DNA of 8,024 nt from Halobacteriales archaeon QH_10_70_21. GTDB lineage: Archaea; Halobacteriota; Halobacteria; Halobacteriales; Haloarculaceae. The DNA lies in the NCBI GenBank assembly GCA_003021325.1, contig PXQM01000154.1, positions 1-8,024 of the forward strand, written 5' to 3'. The position numbers were made by a program, and so were the translations under genes. Below, one piece after another: positions 1 through 4,732 of the stretch. The first letter of the stretch is position 1. The number at the start of each line of letters is the position of its first letter. Below the pieces are notes generated by a model, which saw only the letters and a program-made list of their open reading frames with translations, ran no database searches and was not told the DNA's origin.

Positions 1-962
1 ATGTCGATGTGGACGACCGCAGCGTCGGGCGCGAACGTCTCGATGTCGCCGGTCAGCCGGTCGTCGAACCGGGTCCCCACGCCGACCAGCAGGTCCGTGT
101 TCGACACCGCCAGGTTCGCGTAGCCGGTGCCGTGCATGCCGGCGATGCCCATCGAGAGGGGGTCGTCCTCGGGGAACGAGCCCGTCCCCGGCATGGTCGT
201 GATGACCGGGATCTCGTACTCGCGGGCGAACTGCCGGAGTTCATCGCAGGCCTCGCCCTTGATAACACCCCCGCCCGAGAGGATGACTGGCCTACCCGCT
301 TCGGCCAGCGCCTCGGCGGCAGCCTCGACCATCACCTCCTCGGCCTCGACGGGCGGGTTGTACGTGTCGGGGGTCTGGGGCTCGCCGGGCTGGCGGTCGG
401 TCCCGCCCTGGGTGACGTCCTTGGGCAGGTCCACGAGCGTCGGCCCCTGCCGGCCCTCGTTGGCCAGCGCCCAGGCGGTGCCGACGTCGTCGCCGACGCC
501 GTCCGAGTCGTCGGCGAAGATGTTGTGCTTGGTGACGGGCTTGGTGACGCCGATGGTGTCGGTCTCCTGGAAGGCGTCGTTGCCGACGAACGCCGTCGGT
601 ACCTGGCCCGTCAGCGCGACCACCGGGTCCGAGTCCATGCTGGCGTCCGCGAGCCCGGTCACGAGGTTGGTCGCGCCCGGGCCCGAGGTGGCCATGCAGA
701 CGCCGGGGTCGCCGGTGACGATGCCGTAGGCGTCGGCGGCGTGGGCCGCGCCCTGTTCGTGGGCCATCGTGATGTGCTCCATCTCGGAGCTGTACAGGGC
801 GTCGTAGACTGGCATGATGGCTCCGCCCTGGACGCCGAAGATGTGTTCGACGCCAGCGTTTTCCAGCGAGCGAACGACTGCGTCCGCCCCCGTCTCGACC
901 TCCGTCGGCCCCGCGTCGGCCGCGTCGGCCTCCTGGGGCGCCTGTTTCGGCTCGCCGCTCAT
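1..962 (-). CDS. ilvB: Acetolactate synthase large subunit, 3' end cut by window edge
   Basis: This is the thiamine-diphosphate enzyme that condenses two pyruvates, or pyruvate with 2-oxobutyrate, in the first common step of Val/Ile (and Leu) synthesis; it acts in the cytosol with the small subunit IlvN. The first 320 residues are present, out of roughly 570-600 usual for the family. After an acidic, alanine-rich leader of about 22 residues comes the TPP-binding N-terminal domain, with IFGVQGGAIMPVYDAL (41-56), the catalytic Glu in AHEQGAAHAADAYG (E69) and the TSGPGATNLVTG segment. The central domain begins near residue 190, and GVGTRFDDRLTG is visible close to the edge. The ATG at 962 is preceded by a Shine-Dalgarno-like GGTGA (973-969), which fits a leadered transcript. 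leuA lies 315 bp upstream on the same strand, the usual haloarchaeal partner; ilvN and ilvC would be expected beyond the window. Family assignment is very secure. Confidence 0.96.
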   Translation of the reverse strand, partial: MSGEPKQAPQEADAADAGPTEVETGADAVVRSLENAGVEHIFGVQGGAIMPVYDALYSSEMEHITMAHEQGAAHAADAYGIVTGDPGVCMATSGPGATNLVTGLADASMDSDPVVALTGQVPTAFVGNDAFQETDTIGVTKPVTKHNIFADDSDGVGDDVGTAWALANEGRQGPTLVDLPKDVTQGGTDRQPGEPQTPDTYNPPVEAEEVMVEAAAEALAEAGRPVILSGGGVIKGEACDELRQFAREYEIPVITTMPGTGSFPEDDPLSMGIAGMHGTGYANLAVSNTDLLVGVGTRFDDRLTGDIETFAPDAAVVHID

Positions 963-1012
963 GGCGACTCACCGGCCGTGCGATACCGTCGATTGGTGTC
1001 TCGTACGTACAT
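959..1012 (-). other. Possible 17-codon upstream ORF overlapping the ilvB start
   Basis: An ATG at 1012 opens a short frame, MYVRDTNRRYRTAGESP, whose TGA overlaps the ilvB start as ATGA. This junction is typical of translational coupling. The peptide is not enriched in Leu, Ile or Val, so a classical attenuation leader is unlikely. There is no clear ribosome-binding site, and the frame may be accidental. Confidence 0.2.
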
Positions 1013-1070
1013 GGTCCTGTGGGTGGAACGGTCGAAAGTCGGTGCGAACTGCGGCGAGGAGGAAGGTGGT

Positions 1071-1092
1071 GTAGGGGCTATACGGCCCCTAC
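1071..1092 (-). promoter_or_regulatory. Perfect stem-loop in the ilvB leader
   Basis: GTAGGGGC (1071-1078) and GCCCCTAC (1085-1092) are exact reverse complements around a 6-nt loop. In the predicted ilvB leader RNA this makes a stable 8-bp hairpin about 110 nt upstream of the start codon. There is no T-run after it on the minus strand, so it is not a plain terminator. It could be a regulatory RNA element or a protein-binding dyad. Confidence 0.45.
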
Positions 1093-1157
1093 GATAGTGG
1101 TCGCGACGCTGGGCGCGAGCGGGAGCGTGCTCCGTCCGGCGTTCGCGACCGTCATCA

Positions 1158-1176
1158 CGTCGTTTGTAGGACGACG
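1158..1176. promoter_or_regulatory. Dyad over the predicted ilvB transcription start (candidate operator)
   Basis: CGTCGT (1158-1163) and ACGACG (1171-1176) form a perfect 6-bp inverted repeat with a 7-nt spacer. It lies just downstream of the TATA-like box and covers the expected start site, where an archaeal repressor would block RNA polymerase. A 6-bp dyad can arise by chance in GC-rich DNA, so the role is inferred from position only. Confidence 0.3.
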
Positions 1177-1181
1177 GACGG

Positions 1182-1190
1182 TTATAAACG
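1182..1190 (-). promoter_or_regulatory. TATA-like box of ilvB
   Basis: On the minus strand the sequence reads CGTTTATAAC, a good archaeal TATA box in an otherwise GC-rich gap. Transcription would begin about 26 nt downstream, near 1160, leaving a leader of about 200 nt before the ilvB ATG at 962. This suggests that ilvB can be transcribed separately from leuA. Confidence 0.6.
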
Positions 1191-1277
1191 TTCCCCGTTC
1201 CGCAAGCGTTGCCCGCGCCTGGCCGGGGGCCGTTCACCCGCCGCTGTGGCGGGCGAGCGCCGTCGGGGGCGGGCATC

Positions 1278-2489
1278 TCAGACGCGAACCTCCTCGCGCC
1301 GGACGCCCACGTCGCGGGCGAACTCCTTCAGCCGCTCGAAGGTGACCCGCTCGTCGCGCGCGCCGGTCTCCTTGACCATCCGGGTCACCTCCCGGACCTC
1401 GGCGTCGGTCGGCTCGAAGCCGGCGTCCACCAGCCGCTCGCGGACGGAGTGGGTGCCGGTGTGCTTCCCGAGCACCAGTTCGCGGCTCGCGCCGACCATC
1501 TCCGGCGTCATGACGCCGGGCTCGAAGGTGTCGGCGTTCTCGATGACGCCGGCGGCGTGGATGCCCGACTCGTGGGAGAACGCGTTGTCGCCCACGATGG
1601 GCTTGTTCGCCGGCACCGCGATGTCGCTCTTGGCCTCGATGATTCGGGCCAGCTCCGTGATGCGGTCGGTTCTGATGCCCGTGTCCACGTCGTAGAGCGA
1701 CTCCAGCGCCATCACCACCTCCTCGTAGGCGGCGTTGCCGGCGCGTTCGCCGATGCCGTTGACCGACACCTGCGACTGGGCGGCGCCGGCCTCGTAGCCC
1801 GACAGGGCGTTGGCGGCCGCCAGCCCGAAGTCGTCGTGGGTGTGGACGTCCACGCGGGCGTCCGTGTGTTCGACGACGGACGCGACCATGTCGTAGAACC
1901 GTCGCGGCGTCGCCACCCCGCAGGTGTCTGGGATGTTTATCCAGTCCGTCCCCGCGTCGGAGACGGCCTCGATGATGTCTACCAGGTACGATTCGTCGGT
2001 GCGCGTGGCGTCCATCGGCGAGAACATGCAGGTCGCGCCGGCCTCGCGGACGCGCTCGACGGCCTCGACGGACCGCTCCAGCGCCTCCTCGCGGCTGGCG
2101 TGCATCGAATCCTGCAGTTGGACGTCGCTGGTCGAACAGAACACGTGCACCATCTCGACGCCGGACTCCAGCGCGGCGTCGATGTCCTCGTCCACGACGC
2201 GGGCGAGCCCACAGACCGTGGTCGACGTGGCGTCGGCGATGTCCCGTACCGCCTCGAACTCCGCCTCCGAGTTGACCGGGAACCCCGCCTCGATGACGTG
2301 GGTTCCCATGTCGTCGAGGATGGCGGCTATCTCGCGTTTGTCCTCGTAGGAGAACGAGGTACGGGGTGACTGTTCGCCGTCGCGCAGCGTCGTGTCGAAA
2401 ATCCGGGCCTCACTGATCTCTGAGGTACTATCTAGAGTGCCCTGGAAGAACTCGATCCGCCGGCGAAGCCGACGTATCCTCGTGCTGTG
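1278..2489 (-). CDS. leuA: 2-isopropylmalate synthase family enzyme, short form, start unresolved
   Basis: This is a DRE-TIM metallolyase family enzyme. It condenses acetyl-CoA with a 2-oxo acid, most likely 2-oxoisovalerate in leucine synthesis; citramalate or homocitrate synthase activity cannot be excluded from sequence. The open frame gives 403 residues, numbered from the codon after the upstream stop. It shows DTTLRDGEQ (32-40), HVFCSTSDVQLQ, the HTHDD metal/active-site motif (H216, H218), GIGERAGN ending at N252, and GKHTGTHSVR. There is only a short tail after the barrel, so the C-terminal leucine-feedback domain (LeuA dimer, about 120 residues) is absent. The first in-frame ATG (2309) is residue 61, after the catalytic DTTLRDGEQ motif, so it cannot be the real start of an active enzyme. 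No ATG, GTG or TTG lies between the in-frame TGA at 2492-2490 and that ATG. ilvB follows on the same strand. The family call is firm; the N-terminus is not. Confidence 0.93.
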   Translation of the reverse strand, partial: HSTRIRRLRRRIEFFQGTLDSTSEISEARIFDTTLRDGEQSPRTSFSYEDKREIAAILDDMGTHVIEAGFPVNSEAEFEAVRDIADATSTTVCGLARVVDEDIDAALESGVEMVHVFCSTSDVQLQDSMHASREEALERSVEAVERVREAGATCMFSPMDATRTDESYLVDIIEAVSDAGTDWINIPDTCGVATPRRFYDMVASVVEHTDARVDVHTHDDFGLAAANALSGYEAGAAQSQVSVNGIGERAGNAAYEEVVMALESLYDVDTGIRTDRITELARIIEAKSDIAVPANKPIVGDNAFSHESGIHAAGVIENADTFEPGVMTPEMVGASRELVLGKHTGTHSVRERLVDAGFEPTDAEVREVTRMVKETGARDERVTFERLKEFARDVGVRREEVRV

Positions 2490-2493
2490 TCAT
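2428..2493 (-). other. 21-codon frame at the leuA 5' end (leader peptide or shifted leuA N-terminus)
   Basis: The ATG at 2493 opens a frame starting MTQHEDTSASPADRV and ending at a TAG (2430-2428). It overlaps the leuA open frame, which is in the +1 register. The peptide is acidic and looks like a normal haloarchaeal N-terminus, while the leuA-frame translation over the same bases is very basic (RIRRLRRR). It could be a leader peptide, or the true LeuA N-terminus separated from the rest by a one-base indel or a frameshift. It contains a single Leu, which argues against leucine attenuation. Confidence 0.3.
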
Positions 2494-2498
2494 TGCAT

Positions 2499-2889
2499 CT
2501 CGACCCAGAGCCCTGGTCGTATTTAAAACTGTCCTTCAGACAGATGTTGCACGGGGGTTCACAAGTGGCCTGCCCGCCGCCGTCGCGAAAACCGCCGGAC
2601 GTAAATGCCTAATACGTCTACCATCTTCCTTGTACGGTTGGGTACGATGCGCGCTCTGACTGGTTCAGTATCGATTGTGATACAGATTTTTTCCCGCATA
2701 GAGTGTGGAACTAGCAGTCCTGACGCTCGCGCGCGGCGGAAAAGTCGACGCGTATCCAATCGAAGAGGGCCGGCGCGGGTCCGACCGAGACGCCCCGGAG
2801 CCGCTGCGGTTCCCTTCACCGCTCCGGACGACGCAGGGGCGTCCGAACGCAGTCGGCGTCGGCTCGGACCGCCCGGGCAGGGAGCGCGG
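2499..2889. other. Intergenic region between the HalOD1 gene and leuA (about 390 bp)
   Basis: No gene is supported here. The leuA promoter sits at the left end. A dyad GTATC (2668-2672)/GATAC (2679-2683), followed by six T on the plus strand (2687-2692), resembles a plus-strand terminator, but there is no plus-strand gene to end; it could instead be a binding site upstream of leuA. A hairpin CGGACG (2825-2830)/CGTCCG (2840-2845) lies about 45 nt past the HalOD1 stop codon and may mark the 3' end of that operon. Small open frames here have arginine-rich, non-haloarchaeal composition. Confidence 0.5.
2520..2528 (-). promoter_or_regulatory. TATA-like box of leuA
   Basis: The minus strand reads TTTTAAATA here. 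Its centre is 26 nt upstream of the A of an ATG at 2498, the spacing of haloarchaeal leaderless promoters. The predicted RNA would therefore begin AUGCAAUGACACAGC. The first ATG is in the leuA frame but meets TGA after two codons, and the second (2493) is in the shifted frame. Confidence 0.6.
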
Positions 2890-3129
2890 TCACTCGTCGA
2901 CGGATGGGCGGTGGATGGTCACCGAATCCTGGGTGAGGACGACGCGGTACTCCCGGACCGGGATGCTCAGTTCGAACGTCTCGGTCGTCCGCCCGAGGGC
3001 GTCGAGTACGTCGATGTCGACCCAGTCGTAGAGCCTCGTCTCCAGGTCGCAGACGTCGATTCCCAGCGAGTCGAACGCCATGACGACTCCCTCACTCGGT
3101 GGTTCGTCGGCGCCGAGGTGGTAGGTCAC
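2890..3129 (-). CDS. HalOD1 output-domain protein, stand-alone
   Basis: This 79-residue acidic protein consists almost entirely of one HalOD1 output domain (about residues 11-74). It contains PSEGVVMAFDSLGID, then LYDWVDIDVLDAL, and a final strand pair ending YRVVLTQDSVTIHRP. HalOD1 is a small domain found almost only in Halobacteria, often alone or at the end of response regulators and PAS proteins; its biochemical role is unknown. The start is a GTG at 3129 whose bases overlap the stop of the upstream PAS gene as GTGA. That 4-bp overlap implies translational coupling and joint expression. No membrane segment or signal peptide is seen. It is likely the output half of a two-protein sensory pair, but its partner and effect are inferred. 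Confidence 0.85.
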   Translation of the reverse strand: MTYHLGADEPPSEGVVMAFDSLGIDVCDLETRLYDWVDIDVLDALGRTTETFELSIPVREYRVVLTQDSVTIHRPSVDE

Positions 3130-3554
3130 GGGCCGGCCCGCCTCGCGGGTTTCCTCTCGCCTGGCGGGTCGTGAGCCACTGATATCGTGCCTCGGCCGGT
3201 CGCTCGGCTCCAGGGGGCGACCCGGTGATGTGCAACGAGCACGAGCGGTTCGTCGACGACCGGCGTCGCCCAGAGCCGCTCTTCCGGTCCGTGGCAGGGG
3301 TAGACCGTCGTGAACGCGGACCGTTCGCCGGCGAGCAACGCCCCGAGTCCCGCCTCGACGCGGGCCGCGTGTTCGTCGTCACCCTTGCCGGTGACCTCCA
3401 GGTAGTTCTCGCCGACCACCTCGTACTCAGGTGACAGCCCGTTACGTTCGCCGAACGTCTTCCAGGCGTCGTTCACCCGGAGGATGGTTCCGTCCTCCCG
3501 GAGCACAGCAACGATGGGTGCCCCGTCGGCGAAGGGTCGGTTCCTGACGCTCAC
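3126..3554 (-). CDS. Single-PAS-domain protein (probable sensory module)
   Basis: This 142-residue soluble protein holds one PAS fold over about residues 12-112: PIVAVLREDGTILRVNDAWKT, then VVGENYLEV, then the paired strands FTTVYPCHGPEERLWATPV and LVLVAHH. The pattern matches PAS domains common in haloarchaeal sensor proteins and HTH-10 regulators. No kinase, HTH or receiver domain follows; the last 30 residues form a basic, low-complexity tail. I place the start at the GTG at 3554, not at the longer upstream frame, because a TATA-like CTTATTCG (3584-3577) lies 26 nt upstream, giving a leaderless start, and because the residues before it are arginine-rich and unlike a PAS leader. It overlaps the HalOD1 gene by 4 bp and is divergent from the carbonic anhydrase gene. 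The ligand is unknown. Confidence 0.8.
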   Translation of the reverse strand: MSVRNRPFADGAPIVAVLREDGTILRVNDAWKTFGERNGLSPEYEVVGENYLEVTGKGDDEHAARVEAGLGALLAGERSAFTTVYPCHGPEERLWATPVVDEPLVLVAHHRVAPWSRATGRGTISVAHDPPGERKPARRAGP

Positions 3555-3576
3555 TGTTCGGCCCCCTAGTACCCTC

Positions 3577-3584
3577 GAATAAGC
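3577..3584 (-). promoter_or_regulatory. TATA-like box of the PAS-HalOD1 operon
   Basis: CTTATTCG on the minus strand is centred 26 nt upstream of the GTG at 3554, which supports leaderless transcription and decides the start codon chosen for the PAS gene. Confidence 0.45.
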
Positions 3585-3600
3585 GGCTACCGGGCGAGAG

Positions 3601-3625
3601 GGTCGCGGTGGGACGCCACGCGACC
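3601..3625. promoter_or_regulatory. Inverted repeat between the divergent promoters
   Basis: GGTCGC (3601-3606) pairs with GCGACC (3620-3625). After one bulged G, GTGG (3608-3611) pairs with CCAC (3616-3619), giving ten paired positions around a 4-nt loop. It lies in the 107-bp gap between the PAS operon and the carbonic anhydrase gene, about 8 bp upstream of the latter's TATA-like sequence. It is a candidate shared operator; function is inferred from position. Confidence 0.35.
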
Positions 3626-3632
3626 AGCTACT

Positions 3633-3640
3633 GTTAACAC
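3633..3640 (+). promoter_or_regulatory. Weak TATA-like box of the carbonic anhydrase gene
   Basis: GTTAACAC is the only AT-rich stretch upstream of the gene. Its TTAA core is about 27 nt before the ATG at 3662, so transcription would begin at or next to the start codon. Confidence 0.35.
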
Positions 3641-3661
3641 GACGGGTCGCCACGTCCGTGT

Positions 3662-4162
3662 ATGATACGCAGTTTCGACGGCACGGAGCCGGAAGTCCAC
3701 GAGACCGCCTACGTCGACCCCGCAGCGGTCGTCATCGGCGACGTGACCCTCGAGGCGGAGGCCAGCGTCTGGCCGAACGTCACGCTGCGGGGCGACCACG
3801 GACCGATTGTCCTGCGGGAGGGCGCGAACGTCCAGGACAACGCGGTCCTCCACGAGGGCGCCGAGATCGGCCCGTACGCGACCGTCGGCCACACGGCCAT
3901 CGTCCACAACGCCGAGGTCCGCGAGCGCGGGCTGGTCGGGATGGGCGCGACGGTGCTCGACCGGTCGGTTGTCGGCGAGGAGGCGATGGTCGGCGCAAAC
4001 AGCCTCGTCACCGAGGACAGCGAAATCGAGCCCTCGACGCTGTACGCCGGCGTTCCAGCCGAGAAGATCAAGGAGGTCGAGGCGTCGCCGTGGGCCTACG
4101 CCGGCGACCGCTACGTCCAGCTCTCCCGCGAGCACATGGAGAGCTCCGAGAGGCTCGACTGA
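3662..4162 (+). CDS. Gamma-class carbonic anhydrase family protein
   Basis: This 166-residue protein is built of left-handed beta-helix hexapeptide repeats over about residues 15-135 (VIGDVTLEAEASVWPNVTLRG, VQDNAVLHEGAEIG, YATVGHTAIVHNAEV, LVGMGATVLDRSVVG). It ends with a short helical tail that would pack against the trimer. The metal-site pattern of gamma carbonic anhydrases is complete: R43 and D45 in RGD, Q58, and histidines H64, H77 and H82 with the family spacing (Q+6, then a pair 5 apart). The acidic loop of the methanogen enzyme Cam is missing, as in the shorter CamH/YrdA/PaaY branch. Members hydrate CO2 or are inactive hexapeptide proteins, so activity is likely but unproven. It is a lone gene on the plus strand, divergent from the PAS operon and apparently with a leaderless start. 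Confidence 0.9.
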   Translation: MIRSFDGTEPEVHETAYVDPAAVVIGDVTLEAEASVWPNVTLRGDHGPIVLREGANVQDNAVLHEGAEIGPYATVGHTAIVHNAEVRERGLVGMGATVLDRSVVGEEAMVGANSLVTEDSEIEPSTLYAGVPAEKIKEVEASPWAYAGDRYVQLSREHMESSERLD

Positions 4163-4396
4163 CAGTGAGCCGCGACCTCGGCCGGCCGTGTCGCGGTGTC
4201 CACCCCCCCACCCGGCCACCTGAAACGATCCGGCAGGACAAAATATCAAAATAAAATAACATCTATAAAACTGTCATTACGGGTTTCTGAAAGAAGTAGG
4301 GTCTCGGATAGCCGCGTGCGGTCCACCTATCGTGAAACGACCCCACTGTTCCGGGATAATCCCTATTTCTATCGCCTGAGGGGCTACAACAGAGAT

Positions 4397-4448
4397 CAGG
4401 TCCGGCATCGGATGTAATCTCGTCCATATATCTCCGGATTCGGACCTG
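4397..4448. repeat. Long inverted repeat in the AT-richer gap
   Basis: CAGGTCCG (4397-4404) and CGGACCTG (4441-4448) are exact reverse complements. Inside them ATCGGA and TCCGGAT pair with one bulge, leaving a loop of about 20 nt. The 52-nt structure could be an RNA hairpin (small RNA or decayed element end) or a paired binding site. No sequence family is recognised. Confidence 0.4.
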
Positions 4449-4600
4449 GAAGACAGCGATCGAGCGATTGAACCGTCCTCGAACTTTCTACGGGCTCGAA
4501 TCACTCTATTCGGCGGAAATACGGGGTCGACGGGCGGTCAGCGGTGGCGTCGAGTGAGTGCCCGAGATTGCGAGTTTCGCTTCGCAGGTATAACTATCGT

Positions 4601-4625
4601 GTTCGTTATTTATTAACTAACGTAC
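4601..4625. promoter_or_regulatory. AT-rich dyad upstream of rdfA
   Basis: GTTCGTTA (4601-4608) and TAACGTAC (4618-4625) match as an inverted repeat at 7 of 8 positions, with a 9-nt AT-rich centre. It lies about 110 bp upstream of the rdfA start. This fits a regulator-binding site, but the role is a guess from position and symmetry. Confidence 0.25.
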
Positions 4626-4691
4626 CAGATGTAGAGTACTACGGGCTGTTATCACGGGCGCGGCCATTGGAGAGTCGTGGGCGGGTTACGA

Positions 4692-4719
4692 CCGGTCGAG
4701 CCGACCGGCCTGACTTATA
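4692..4719 (+). promoter_or_regulatory. rdfA promoter: tight dyad next to the TATA-like box
   Basis: CCGGTCG (4692-4698) and CGACCGG (4702-4708) form a perfect 7-bp inverted repeat with a 3-nt spacer. It ends five bases before the TATA-like ACTTATAG (4712-4719). The box is centred 17 nt before the first ATG (4733) and about 29 nt before the third (4745), which favours a leaderless start at 4745. The dyad occupies the BRE/activator position, so it may control recruitment of TFB. Confidence 0.45.
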
Positions 4720-4732
4720 GGTCGTCCGTTCC

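Larger units (their letters stand above)
963..1277. other. leuA-ilvB intergenic region (315 bp)
   Basis: This gap holds the ilvB promoter and leader elements listed separately. It also has a strong hairpin just past the leuA stop codon: CCCGCC (1237-1242) and GGCGGG (1248-1253) with a 5-nt loop, which could protect or end the leuA transcript. An open frame starting at 1276 has an arginine-rich composition unlike haloarchaeal proteins and is not called a gene. Confidence 0.6.
4163..4732. other. Gene-free, AT-richer region (570 bp)
   Basis: No convincing gene is seen. The stretch is clearly richer in A and T than the flanking genes, especially 4239-4275 (runs such as AAAATATCAAAATAAAATAAC) and 4588-4626. 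It carries a long inverted repeat (4397-4448), a short palindrome GGGAT-A-ATCCC (4353-4363), a dyad at 4601-4625 and the rdfA promoter at the right end. An open frame on the minus strand (4408 down to 4277, 43 residues) has a TATA-like GATATATGG upstream, but the spacing is short and the peptide is not recognisable. The base composition suggests acquired DNA or a decayed element, without a recognisable transposase. Confidence 0.55.

Noticed and set aside
9..2369. Long plus-strand open frames opposite ilvB and leuA (for example 9-1097 and 1209-2369)
   Set aside because: They lie antisense to clearly recognised genes, and their translations show no family motifs. Long shadow frames are common in GC-rich haloarchaeal DNA.
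2668..2692. Hairpin plus six T on the plus strand resembling an intrinsic terminator
   Set aside because: The nearby genes are on the minus strand and no plus-strand gene ends here. The 5-bp stem is weak, so it is kept only as a note on the intergenic region.
2559..2819. Minus-strand open frame of 86 codons between the HalOD1 gene and leuA
   Set aside because: Arginine-rich, non-acidic composition, no recognisable domain and no start signal; it overlaps the likely 3' and promoter regions.
3555..3653. N-terminal extension of the PAS gene up to the ATG at 3653
   Set aside because: The extension is arginine- and serine-rich, lies upstream of a TATA-like box that fits the GTG at 3554, and is not part of the PAS fold.
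4277..4408. Possible 43-codon minus-strand gene with an upstream TATA-like sequence
   Set aside because: The box-to-start distance is about 20 nt, too short for a leaderless start, and the peptide matches nothing I know.
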